Assembly: GCA_022482925.1 (NCBI GenBank)
Contig: JAKVOG010000004.1
Location: 169,149 to 233,148 of the forward strand
Direction: 5' to 3'
DNA from: Selenomonas sp.
Lineage (GTDB): Bacteria > Bacillota > Negativicutes > Selenomonadales > Selenomonadaceae
Length of the DNA: 64,000 bases
Part shown: piece after piece, positions 52,228 to 64,000 of the stretch
Position numbering within the stretch: position 1 is the stretch's first letter
Layout of the letters: each line of letters starts with the position of its first letter
Notes under the pieces: model-generated
What the model was told of the DNA's origin: nothing
Seen by the model: the letters and a program-made list of their open reading frames with translations, nothing else
Database searches by the model: none
Translations under genes and position numbers: made by a program

Positions 52228-52256
52228 ATACTAACATTAATATTTTTTATTGTCAA
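52228..52256 (-). promoter_or_regulatory. Promoter for riboswitch unit 2
   Basis: TTGACA-17 nt-TAGTAT. Confidence 0.7.
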
Positions 52257-52298
52257 CCCAATTTCGACATTTTATCCACGAAACTTTTAATGGTGACA

Positions 52299-53124
52299 GA
52301 TAAACGAGAAGTTGAAGGATAGGTTCGGGAAGTGAGACACAGGTGACGAGTAGGTAGAGGCTCAGCACGGGGTTCGGTGGAACTATTTTTTTTGCTTCCA
52401 CTGAGCCGGATGCAGCAAGCTGCATCTAGGCATACACGGCCCCACACCAATCAGCTTCGCCCTATGGGCTCACTTCTTGGGGGACCGTAGTAAATGTCCC
52501 GCCCTGAGATTGTAGTATTTACTTAGCTGACGCGCCGGTACCACGGCGCCGCAACGAATCGACGGATCTAGCAGGTCCCTACGGCGTGCCAGCCTACGGC
52601 AGTCGTTCCAGCCAAAAGAAATAGTATCCCCCTCGCCCGCCGTCGATTAGTGGCGGCTTCTGAGTGGTTCTCCTTCTGACGGTAGGCCTGGGTTCGGTTC
52701 GGGCAGATTTGCCGGATTCCAGCATCAAAGAGAGAATCAGCAATGTAGCTGATTTAGAGCAAAGCAACCATCGATACATCGAGCCCAGCCGCGGGGGCAG
52801 CGCATAGCCATAAATGGAGCGTTTGGTGTTCTGCGTTAAGAAGAATTTTTTTGCCTACGATCGATCGTTTCCAAAGAGCGTCCGTCCAAACGAAGTGCGT
52901 TAAGCTCCTTTGGGAATGCTTAATTAAAGGCAAAAAAATTCTTCAGCAGGTTACCTCAGCGGAATGTTGGCTATGCGCTGCCCCCGCGGCGGTCTAATTT
53001 CTTCGAACTAAGCGCTCCTTTGCTGCGCTATATTTACTCGTTCTTCGAACTTTGTCTGAGCGGGTTTACTCATACCTAGCCTTGGTGCTTCTTCGATGAA
53101 TTGAGCTGTAACTTCCAGTTTATC
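52299..53124 (+). ncRNA. Candidate large ornate structured RNA, copy 2
   Basis: Inverted homolog of 7582-8479; closed by GATAAAC/GTTTATC; GGATGCAGcaaGCTGCATC, AATCAGC/GCTGATT and AGCCGCGGGGGCAGCGCATAGCC long-range pairing. Confidence 0.7.
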
Positions 53125-53192
53125 GAGTACAGGAATGTCGCTTTTCATTCCGCTCCCCACCGACCTGTGATGTTTTTACTTGACGACGAAGA

Positions 53193-53221
53193 AACCGGTT
53201 AATATAATAATAGTATGTAGA
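53193..53221 (+). promoter_or_regulatory. Promoter for the GltD-like gene
   Basis: TTGACG-~17 nt-TATAAT. Confidence 0.65.
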
Positions 53222-53276
53222 AGAACGCGAAGAAACAATAACAATTAAACGAAACAGAAAGAACAGGTGATTACCC

Positions 53277-54503
53277 ATGGCTGTCCATGTTATCAACGAA
53301 GCCAGACGCTGCCTGCAGTGCAAGAAGCCGCTCTGCCGAATCAAAGGCTGCCCGGCCCAAACGAATATTCCTGAGATGATCCGCCTTTTCCTTGAAGGAG
53401 ACATCAATGATGCAGGAGCAATGCTCTTTGCCAACAATCCGATGAGTGTCGTCTGCTCACTGGTCTGCGACCACGAAGCCCAGTGCGAGGGCAACTGCAT
53501 CCAGGGGCGAAAAGGCGCTCCGGTCCAGATTTCCAGCATCGAGCACTATATATCTGATACCTATCTTGACAAGGTCATCATGGAACATGAACCACCCAAA
53601 GGACAAAATGTCGCCATCATCGGCAGCGGCCCGGCCGGCATCACGGTAGCGGTCAAGCTTGCCCAGCGCGGCTATGAAGTCACGATGTTCGAGAAGATGG
53701 ACAAGCTCGGCGGCATGATGCGCTATGGCATCCCGGACTTCCGCCTGCCGAAGACCATCCTGGACCGTTACCAGCAGAAACTGGCCGAGCTCGGCATCCA
53801 CATCCGCCCGAATACCGGCATTGGTGGTGCCCTGACTCTCGACACGCTCTTCAATGACGGTTATGAGGCCGTCTTCATCGGCTCCGGTGTCTGGCGTCCG
53901 CGCAGCCTCGGCGTCAAAGGCGAAAGCTTTGGCAACTGCCATTTTGCCGTTGATTACCTGCAGAACCCAGACGTATATCAGCTTGGCGACCGAGTCGCCG
54001 TCATCGGTTCCGGCAACTCGGCCATGGACGTAGCCCGTACGGCCATCCGCAAGGGCAGCCGGTATGTCACGGTCTATGCCCGCCACGATGAGGTATCCGC
54101 CAGCCAGCGCGAGTTCGAATATGCGCAGGCCGATGGCGTGGAATTCGAATACTTTAAAGGTGTCGACTCCATCACGGCTAAGGGACCAATGATGACTGAA
54201 CTGCACTACGATGAAGCGGGCAAACTCATCCGTGAAGATGCGCCAACGCTCTTTGAAGCCGACAGCACCATCATCGCCGTCAGCCAGCGGCCGAAGGACA
54301 AGATTGTCCGCACGACCACGGGCATCGAGACCAACAACAAGGGCCTTGTCGAAGTCGATGAGACCGGCGCCACCACCCGTGAAGGCGTCTTCTCCGGTGG
54401 CGATGTCGTCCTCGGCCCCTGGAATGTCGTCCAGGCCGTCAAGGATGCCAAGAAGGTAGCTGATACCATGGATGCCTACCTGACCAAGAAACGGAAAAGC
54501 TGA
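53277..54503 (+). CDS. GltD-like NADPH-dependent oxidoreductase (glutamate synthase small-subunit family)
   Basis: Cys-rich N-terminus [70 protein letters not shown]. Confidence 0.92.
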   Translation: MAVHVINEARRCLQCKKPLCRIKGCPAQTNIPEMIRLFLEGDINDAGAMLFANNPMSVVCSLVCDHEAQCEGNCIQGRKGAPVQISSIEHYISDTYLDKVIMEHEPPKGQNVAIIGSGPAGITVAVKLAQRGYEVTMFEKMDKLGGMMRYGIPDFRLPKTILDRYQQKLAELGIHIRPNTGIGGALTLDTLFNDGYEAVFIGSGVWRPRSLGVKGESFGNCHFAVDYLQNPDVYQLGDRVAVIGSGNSAMDVARTAIRKGSRYVTVYARHDEVSASQREFEYAQADGVEFEYFKGVDSITAKGPMMTELHYDEAGKLIREDAPTLFEADSTIIAVSQRPKDKIVRTTTGIETNNKGLVEVDETGATTREGVFSGGDVVLGPWNVVQAVKDAKKVADTMDAYLTKKRKS

Positions 54504-54560
54504 TCGATACGAAGAATACGCCGGCAGCAGGAAGTCCAACTTCCTGCTGTCGGCGTATTT

Positions 54561-55380
54561 TCAGCTGCGATAAGCCTCGTTCGCCTCGCGTATTTCGCCC
54601 AGCCCGCTCTGACTGAGGAGCTTGAAGGACTCCTCGACCTCGGCGGGAATATCGACATGCACGATAAAATCTTTGCCCTGCGGGCCGTATCCGGCTGCAT
54701 CATCGCGTAAGCGGGATACGTCCCCGAGCAGCAGGGTGACATAATGTGGAATGTCCCACAGGCCCCAGTATGAGCGGCTCCATTGCAGCTGCCCATTGGC
54801 GACGGTCAGTTCCGGATGATAGGGCGCATAGCTGATGACCCGCACTGCCGGCTCCGCCCCCAATGCCTTAGCGAAGCCAGCCGCCATGCGGCGCTGCATC
54901 GACGGATCCTGCATGATGAGCAGCGACCGGGCTTCTATGCCCTGATCCTGCAGCACCTGCAACGCGTTCGTGACATTGTTACCGCAGTTTGTCGATGCCG
55001 TCTCCAGCAGGATATCATGGATATCGTATTCCCGGGCCAGGTAGTCCGCAATCATCTCGGCCTCGGTCCGTCCCTCGACTGCCAGGTCCGGGAATCGAGC
55101 CTGGAACTTATCGCGCAGGGACTGCGTCGTATGTCCGATACCGCCCACGATCATCAGGTGCCTGGCCAGCCCGCACCGCCAGACAGCCGCTGCCACATCG
55201 CAGCCAAATGGTATGACCCCGCCAAAAAGAATCAGCACATCCACCTGCTCTATTCCATAAGATTCTCTCAGGCTGCTCTTATTGAGCAATGGCAGATCAC
55301 GTTTCCCCAGAAAATCCGTCAGCTCATTGACTGCTCTCGCATAACGTTGCAGTTCCTCACTCTTATGTTGATTGCCCATG
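54561..55380 (-). CDS. YdcF/DUF218-family protein
   Basis: VDVLILFGGVIPFGCDVAAAVWRCGLARHLMIVGGIGHTTQSL...ILLETASTNCGNNVTNAL. Confidence 0.85.
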
Positions 55381-55601
55381 ATGCCTTTTCCTTTCTCGCA
55401 AATCCAAAACCTGATCCGGCGGCGCTCTTCCAACTGATTCCAGCATAATCGATTTTCACCTGACTCTCAACCCAAAAATGTTATATTTTTAAGTGATTTC
55501 ACATTTATTTCCGCTATTTTGTTACATTAACACATTATTCCCTGCAATTTTAACATAAAAAGAACAAAAATGAGCACCCAATCACAGTGCTCATTTAATC
55601 G

Positions 55602-56171
55602 TTATTCTTTTTTCTGCAATGCTGCCAGTTTCGCTGCTTTCCTGGCCAGGAAACGTTCTTTCATGATCAGCTTATGCTTCATCTGATCGACAAAGTATCT
55701 GGCAGCGGCGATATCAGCCTCATCCGGATGCGAGGCGGCCAGCTTCCAGCGCTCGACGCTTTGCGGTCCACCATGCGGATCATCCGGACCGGCATGCTTG
55801 CGCTTCTCCAGCATGGCTGGATTGATCTTGCCCCGGCAGCCGAATGTGCCCAGGATCTCACAGCCCTCACCCAGCTGATAGCCAGCCCGGGCAAATGAGG
55901 TAATGGCATGTTCACTGGTTGGCGATGTCCCATGCGTCTGGAAGAACAGGACATTCGTGTCATGGATCCTTGCCAGCAGCTTGAGCGTCAGCGGGTCCGG
56001 CCGCCCCAGGCGAAGCCAGTAGCCAACCGCCACCACATCATAGCCGGACAAGTCCTCCGGTGCATCCTGTACACGAAAAAGATCCGCCTCGTCCGCCTGC
56101 CCCGCAATCGCCTCTGCAATCTGTTTCGTATTCCCCGTCACAGAGGAATAAATCACTGCCCATTTACTCAA
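55602..56171 (-). CDS. Flavodoxin-family protein
   Basis: AVIYSSVTGNTKQIAEAIA...YDVVAVGYWLRLGRPDPL...CRGKINPAMLEKRK. Confidence 0.88.
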   Translation of the reverse strand: MSKWAVIYSSVTGNTKQIAEAIAGQADEADLFRVQDAPEDLSGYDVVAVGYWLRLGRPDPLTLKLLARIHDTNVLFFQTHGTSPTSEHAITSFARAGYQLGEGCEILGTFGCRGKINPAMLEKRKHAGPDDPHGGPQSVERWKLAASHPDEADIAAARYFVDQMKHKLIMKERFLARKAAKLAALQKKE

Positions 56172-56305
56172 ATCAACCAGCCTCCCCGAAAATTCTGTTT
56201 GTCTTATTGTTGCTATTGTAACATAGCACCTTGAGTTTGGCCGTGAGGATTGTTACAATGAGTATATCATCAAAAATCAATTTCATGAATCAACCATAGA
56301 AAGAA

Positions 56306-56917
56306 GTGTTTCCTTTGACTGACCTTATTGCTAATCCGACCAGTTCGCTGGCCTTACTCGGCACCTTGTCCCTGATCCTCGGCTTCGTCAAAGTCCATCA
56401 GGAGAAACTTACCACGCACACCATCGTCTTTGCCGCACTCATGCTGGCGCTGGCCGTCGTGCTGCAGCAGCTGCGAATCTTCCACATGCCACAGGGTGGC
56501 AGCGTAACGGCTGGTGCCATGGTGCCGCTGCTGCTGGTCTCCTACCGTTTTGGTCCGGGTGTCGGCATGCTGACCGGTTTCCTCTATGGCCTGCTCAATC
56601 TGATCCAGGACCCGTTCATCCTTCATCCGGTACAGGTGCTGTTCGACTATCCACTGCCTTTCATGGCAATGGGGCTGGCCGGACTTTCCCGCAACCGGAT
56701 CTATCTGGGCACAGCCGCCGCGTTCCTGACCCGGTTCCTCTGCCACTTCATCTCCGGCTTCGTCTTTTTCGGTTCGTATGCCCCGGCAGGAACTTCACCG
56801 GTTACGTACTCGCTCATCTTCAATGCCACGTATCTGGTACCGGAGTTCATCATCTGCTGCCTTATCCTGAAGCTGCTGCCGCTCAAGCGGCTCATGAATG
56901 CTGCAGTCAAAGATTAA
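56306..56917 (+). CDS. thiT: ThiT-type energy-coupled thiamine transporter S component
   Basis: ALMLALAVVLQQLRIFHMPQGGSVTAGAMVPLLLVSYRFGPGVGMLTGFLYGLLNLIQDPFILHPVQVLFDYPLPF. Confidence 0.92.
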   Translation: MFPLTDLIANPTSSLALLGTLSLILGFVKVHQEKLTTHTIVFAALMLALAVVLQQLRIFHMPQGGSVTAGAMVPLLLVSYRFGPGVGMLTGFLYGLLNLIQDPFILHPVQVLFDYPLPFMAMGLAGLSRNRIYLGTAAAFLTRFLCHFISGFVFFGSYAPAGTSPVTYSLIFNATYLVPEFIICCLILKLLPLKRLMNAAVKD

Positions 56918-56994
56918 TTGCTTCACACGCTCAATAAGCAAAATCCACCCTCATGGTGCAACACCATGAGGGCTTTTTCTTTACAGCGAATGAT

Positions 56995-58053
56995 TCAGTT
57001 TTCCTGACCGCAGAGTCGTATCACGGTATGTTCCAGTATCTCCTCGCCGGCCTGACCGGTCTTCAACCAGTAATCCGCATCGATAAGCTCCAGCATTGCC
57101 TGCTTCAGGGTTTCCTCAGGGAACCTGGCCGCCGCCCGTCCCAGTTTCTCCGCAATGAATGGATTGAGTTCCAGTGGTTTTGCCAGTGCCTTGCCCCGGA
57201 TGCCCTTTGCCTGCAGAATCCGGGCCTGCCATAGCTGACGCACATGACGGGTCAGCAGGGACAGGATCACCGTGAAATACGTGCCATCCGCCAGCTGACG
57301 CCGCAGCAGCATCAAGGCTCGCCGGCCATTTCTCTCACTGATCGCATCCATGAGCGCAAAGATCGAGACCTCCGGCAGACCGGCAAACACCTTGGTCAAT
57401 GTCTCCTTTGTGATACGCCGGTCCTGCGAGAACAACGCCAGCTTATCGAATTCACGGTCCAGGAACTCCAGCGATATCTGCTGCATCATGCTGACCGCAC
57501 CATTGAAATAGGCATAAGCATCCCGGTCCATATCCCGGTTCATGGACTGCAGCTTTCCCTGCAGCCAGTCATTGATGTTCCATGCCCTTATTGCCTCAGC
57601 TTCCAGCACCGCGCCATATTTCTCTACCGTCTTGTAGACCTTACGGCGCTTGTCAGCCTTATCACTGCTCACGAAGATGATATAGCTGTACGATGGCATG
57701 TCAGCAAAAGCCGCCAGCAGCCGCTCCATCTTCTTATCCTTGCCCGTTGCTTTCTTTCCCTCTGACTCCGTGCTGCCTTTCTTCGTCTCACGAAAGATCG
57801 ACGCATTCTGGATCAGCAGCACATTTTTGCTTGTGAAGAACGGTGCCGTATCAATCAGACTGATCAGATCATCTGAATCGATATCCCCCTTTATCTTTTG
57901 CAACGAATCACTGCATTCCTGTTTATCTGAAAAAAGCCGGCCCAATATCCGATCCCGGGCCTTATCAATATAATAATGTTCTTCGCCTGCCAGCAGGTAG
58001 ATATGCTTTGGTTCCCCCTGCTGCAGCTTGGCCATGAATTCGCCGAATTTCAC
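56995..58053 (-). CDS. holA: DNA polymerase III subunit delta
   Basis: HIYLLAGEEHYYIDKARDRIL...ISLEFLDREFDKLALFSQDRRITKETL. Confidence 0.92.
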   Translation of the reverse strand: MKFGEFMAKLQQGEPKHIYLLAGEEHYYIDKARDRILGRLFSDKQECSDSLQKIKGDIDSDDLISLIDTAPFFTSKNVLLIQNASIFRETKKGSTESEGKKATGKDKKMERLLAAFADMPSYSYIIFVSSDKADKRRKVYKTVEKYGAVLEAEAIRAWNINDWLQGKLQSMNRDMDRDAYAYFNGAVSMMQQISLEFLDREFDKLALFSQDRRITKETLTKVFAGLPEVSIFALMDAISERNGRRALMLLRRQLADGTYFTVILSLLTRHVRQLWQARILQAKGIRGKALAKPLELNPFIAEKLGRAAARFPEETLKQAMLELIDADYWLKTGQAGEEILEHTVIRLCGQEN

Positions 58054-58168
58054 TGTTCTGCTCCGTTCTCTCCGCCGGCAGCTGCCAGCCTGTTATCTGA
58101 TACATTCTATTATAATAAAAGGACGCTGCCTATACAAGCAGCGTCCAACGAAATCTATCCTTCAGCGA

Positions 58169-59521
<1,353 letters not shown>

Positions 59522-59681
59522 GATAATCGCTCCTTTACTGATTGGATCATGTTTTTGTTAACATGGTTACAAACTGTATGCCTGCTAACACTATTCAGTA
59601 TACTATAAGAATAAGTAAATGTATATCAGTTCGTATAAGAAAAACTATTCCGACAGTGTATCCATGTATACTTGTGTACAA

Positions 59682-62287
59682 TCATACATTACTGGTATAT
59701 TCCCGGGGAATAAGTCGCAGGAACCGGCTCATATGGCGATAATGCCCATACTGCTGCTGCGTCCACGACAGGAACAGCTGCTTCCTGGCTCTCGTGATGG
59801 CCACGTAAAATAACCGGGCTTCCTCATCCAACCGACCGCTTTTCTCTGCCTGATAGCCGGGGAACGTCCCCTCCTGCATTCCCGCCAGGAACACATAGTC
59901 AAACTCCGAGCCTTTAGCCTGATGCACCGTAATGATCGGGATCTGCGGCTTTTTCGACAGCGTATCCAGATCCGTATTCGAAAGCGTCGTATCCCGCAGG
60001 AATCGGTCAATCGCATCCAGCGGACGAATAGCCACATCATCCATGTCCCTGGCCTGCCGGAACAAATCACGCAGATTCTCGACCCGCTGCAGTTCCTGAT
60101 GCGCCTGATAATATTTGTCGATGCAGGCTGTTACGACGATCTGCCCCAGCAGCTGCCATGGCCGCATCGCTGCTGCCTTTCCCCGGATATCGTCCAGTAT
60201 ATCAGGCCAGCAGGATCGAATTTCTCCTGCCATTGCGCCAGATAAGCCCGGCGCGCCTCCGTATTCGGGATGATATCATTCCGGATGGCATACAGCAGGA
60301 TCTCAGCCGTCGCCAGGATATCGTCCATCGCATCATGAGAGGAGCGATGGCTGACCTGACAATATTTCCCGAGAAATTCCAGTTTGTGATTTGGCAGGTT
60401 GGGATAGAACCGCCGGAAGATGTCCAAGCGTGTCATAATACGAGACATACCTGAGCTGCGGCAGATCCAGCCGCGACAGATGACTGCCCAGTATCCGCAG
60501 ATCATAGCCGACATTGTGCCCGATCAGTACCGCATCCCGCGCAAAGTCACAGAACGCCTGCAAGACCTCGCGCGGATCTTCTCCATGACTTTGCAGCCAG
60601 GCATCCGTCATCTTATGCACCCGGACCGAATCCCCGACCTTCCGCGTCGGACGCAGTACCCGCTCAAACTTCTCCTTGACCTGACCATCCTTTGTCAGCC
60701 GGATACCGGCAATCTGGATGATCTCATCCCGCGTCGTATCAATTCCCGTGGATTCGACATCGAATACCACCAGATTCTCCTGCTCCAGTGAATCCAGCAG
60801 CAGCTGATAGGAATCCCCATCCCGCCGGGCGAAACTATCCACGAAATCGGTCAGCTGAACTCCGGCCTGTCGATAATCTGCCGACGTGATCTTCTTGATT
60901 GCCGCCGGACCGATCCCCTTGCCGAAGCGGTTCAGGATACGCACCAGACTGGACACATCGTGCGGATTAACAGCCAGCTTCAGAAAGGCCAGCACGTCCT
61001 TCACTTCCTGCCGGCGATAAAACTTCACTTCATCAATCAGCATGAACGGCAGCCGCTGCTCCCCGGCAGCCATCTGCCCCAGGGAACGGAACTGTGCGGA
61101 CAGATCTTTATTGTAACGGTTGCTGCGTGTCAGAATACAGACCCGTGAGTAATCCGTCGTCGGCAGCTGCTGGATCATATAGTAGATCCACTGCGCTTCT
61201 TCCGGAAGATCCATCGCCCCCTTCAGCACGATTGGTTCCCCATGCTCAGGGCTTACCGCCTGCAAGCCTTCCGGGTACAGGGCCGAGACACGCTCGGGAA
61301 ACAGCTGCTGCAAGCTGCTGAAAGACGCATTCAACAGCACCTGCGTCGCCCGATAGTTCTCATGAAGCACGATGCGGCAGGGCCGGTAGTCCTGCTGATA
61401 GCTCCGCAGGACTACCGCCGGATGCGAGCCCCGCCACTCATAGATGGTCTGGAAATAATCGCCACAGAGCAGCAGATGACTGCTGCCAAATATCCGGGAG
61501 ATGATCCGGTACTCAAGCTCACTCGTATCCTGGACCTCATCGATATTGATATAGACGAACCGCCGCGACCATTTCACCGCCACTTCCGGCTGCTGGAACA
61601 GAAGATCGACATTGGCAATGAGATCCGTGAAATCAAGCCCATGCAGGCCGTGCAGCCGCTGATCATAGGTGGCCGTCAGCCGCGGTCCCCAGTCCTGCCA
61701 GCCCTCAAACAATCGTGCATAGAACTGATAGGAATCATCGACAGCCTTCGCCCGCACCGACTCCGGCCTTTCCCTGATCAGCCAGTCCAGTGCCTCCTGA
61801 TAGGCAGCCTGCAGATCCTCATTCTTTATTCCCGGGCAGCCCGCATCTCCTTCAGTTGTGCCACCAGATTCTGCAATGAACGGAGCGGCCACTCCGGCTC
61901 AGCCATTTCCTTCAGCAGTCCCTGACAGTCCGTTTCGTCAAAGATCGTGAAATCCGAGAACAGATCCGAATGCCGCTTGGCCTCGGTCTTGATCACATCA
62001 TAGCAAAAGCCATGGAAGGTCTTCACCACTACCCGGCTGCCTGCCTCGCCAGCCCGCATGGCAATACGCTCGCGCATCTCCCGGCAGGCTTTGTTCGTGA
62101 ACGTGAGGCAGAGAATCTCCTCCGGCAGAGCGCGGTCCTGCGCCAGAATGTTCGCAATCCGGCAGGCCAGGGTATTCGTCTTTCCCGTCCCGGCAGGAGC
62201 CAGCAGCAGGATATTCTCATTCAGTTTTTCTGCCACCTGCCGCTGCTGCGCATTCAGTTCCACAAACTCCAGCCCCTGTTTTTCCAT
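59682..62287 (-). CDS. UvrD/Rep-type helicase with an internal DnaQ-like exonuclease domain (three indels)
   Basis: Walker A LLAPAGTGKTNTLACRI; YINIDEVQDTSELEY; exonuclease LVVFDVESTGIDTTRDEIIQIAGIRL...LIGHNVGYDLRIL...SHDAMDDILAT; C-terminal VHQAKGSEFDYVFLAGMQEGTFPGY...RLFYVAITRARKQLFLS. Confidence 0.9.
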
Positions 62288-62305
62288 TCATTACAACCTC
62301 TTTCC

Positions 62306-64000
62306 TCATTGTCCGGTATAGGTTTCCAGTGAGATACGATCACCATCTGTATGAAATACTATAGCACCATCTTCATCAGTCCGAAAGGTCTTTATCCCCA
62401 GATTCCGATACCGCTCCACGATTTTCGGTTTGGGATGCCCGAATGAATTGTCCGCACCGACACAGAATATCCCATAGGCCGGCCGCACAGCTTGCAGGAA
62501 CTCTGGCGAACTGGATGTATCGCTGCCATGGTGTCCCGCCTTCAGAACCGTGCTCTGTGGATCAATGTCAGCGGCCAGAAGTTCCTGCTCCTTCTCCCTG
62601 GTTAGATCCCCCGTGATCAGGAAACTGGCCTTGCCATAACTGATGCGGTAGACATTGGATGCCTCATTGCCACTCCCGGTCTGCCCCTGCAGCATCGATG
62701 GCGCAAACAGCACATCGATAGTCACGCCATCTACCGTGAACCGTTCGCCCTGCCGCGCCGTACTGAATTTCCGCAGCAGCGGATCCCCATCGCCCAGTTT
62801 CATACTCCGGGCATATTCTCTTACTCCTTCATCTGCCGTAAAGACATGCCCCACCGGCAGTTTGCGCAGCACAGAGCCACAGCCGGCCGCGTGATCCTCA
62901 TGGCAATGCGTCAAAAAAACTGCATCAAGCTGCAACACCCCATAATGAAGCAGATACGGCACATCAATGCGGGCTCCGACATCATAGGTCCCATCCCGCG
63001 TCCCGCCCGTATCGAACAGAAAGGCATGACCGCACGGCGTAACCACCAGTGCACAATCCCCCTGACCGACAGCCAGGAAATGTACTGCCAGCATCGGCGG
63101 ATGAATCAGCCGCCAGCCACCAGCGAAGACCAGCAGGGCCAGTACTCCGACCAGGAAAGGCTGTTTATAAGTACCAAGTCCAGCCCGCAGCATCTTCTGC
63201 CGCTCAACCGACAGGCAGAAGAATCCCAGGCCACCGTAATAGAGCACGCTCCAGGCCATGCTCATCGACGGGAACCAGACCTGACTCCCCGGCAGCCTGG
63301 CCAGAACACGCGTCATCTCATAGACCAGCCCCAGCAGCAGACTGTCAAAGTAAAGACCAGCCGTCCGCAGATCGGCAGCAGGAATGCCACGATGCCAGCA
63401 AACAGTCCCACCACAATCATGAACTCCACGATAGGAACGACCAGCAGATTCGCCAGCAGCGAGGACAGCGACAGCTGGTTGAAATACCAGGCCAGGACCG
63501 GCATCGTCGCCAGCTGCGCCGCAATGGTGATCGAGAAGCTGCCCGCAATGAAATCTCCACTGCCATGAACCAGAAGCCAGCGTCTGATCCCGGTGCCAGA
63601 TAGAGCAGCCCCGCCGTCGCCAGGAAGGACAGCTGGAAACTGATATTGAACAACAGCAGCGGTGAGGCCAGCAGCATGACCAGCCCCGTCAAAGCAGCAG
63701 CCGCCCGGCCGCCTTTTCACGCTCCAGCGCCAGCGCCAGAAAGGTCAGCCCGCCCATGGCCGCCGAGCGGATCACGGGTGGCACACAGCCGGCCAGAATG
63801 CTGTAAATAACGATTGCCCCAATGACAGCCCCTGCCGTCACGCCCTTAGGCAGACGGAGCAGACCGCCAAGCCAGGCCATCACCGCCGCCAACAGACTGA
63901 TATGAGAGCCGGACACCGACAGGATATGGACAATACCTGTCGTCGTAAAGGCCTCCAGCAGCTCCGGACGGATTCCATCATAACCACCGAACAGCATCGC
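62306..64000 (-). CDS. comEC: ComEC/Rec2 DNA-uptake channel (multiple indels, runs off window)
   Basis: SVSGSHISLLAAVMAWLGGLLRLP..., NISFQLSFLATAGLLYLAP, C-terminal metallo-beta-lactamase HFLAVGQGDCALVVTPCGHAFLFDTGG...LTHCHEDHAAG...LKAGHHGSDTSSSPEFL. Confidence 0.94.

Noticed and set aside
52299-53124. Group II intron, rRNA fragment or IS element as explanation for the ornate repeat
   Set aside because: No reverse transcriptase or transposase ORF, no recognisable domain V or rRNA motifs, and the ends form a closing helix rather than IS-type TG...CA termini.
53457-54539. 360-aa ORF antisense to the GltD-like gene
   Set aside because: Exactly overlaps a well-supported conserved gene on the other strand; a codon-bias artefact with no recognisable domain.

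Overview
64 kb chromosomal window, probably from a diderm Firmicute (Negativicutes; Selenomonas/Mitsuokella-like). That placement is an inference from SigH, CarD, MrnC and ThyX coexisting with TonB/ExbBD and TonB-dependent receptors. Gene blocks: IS30 and IS3 remnants; paired chromate transporters; an MCP; modABC behind a Moco-type riboswitch; a housekeeping run (sigH, NYN protein, rlmB, thyX, mrnC, cysS, ispF, ispD, PIN/TRAM protein, carD); a pectin-oligomer cluster; gpsA, tcdA and a divergent ftsZ; a cobalamin-riboswitch operon for TonB-dependent B12 uptake; metE; methylmalonyl-CoA mutase (mutAB-meaB) behind two tandem cobalamin riboswitches; holA, gdhA, a UvrD-like helicase and comEC. The two strongest non-coding signals are: (1) a ~0.83-0.90 kb highly structured element present as two inverted copies (7582-8479 and 52299-53124), whose stems differ in sequence but keep their pairing, consistent with a large ornate ncRNA; and (2) a duplicated module in the mutA leader pairing each cobalamin riboswitch with a second, unrecognised structured RNA element. 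About 30 small indels split conserved genes, so this looks like an indel-prone assembly; split ORFs are reported as single genes.
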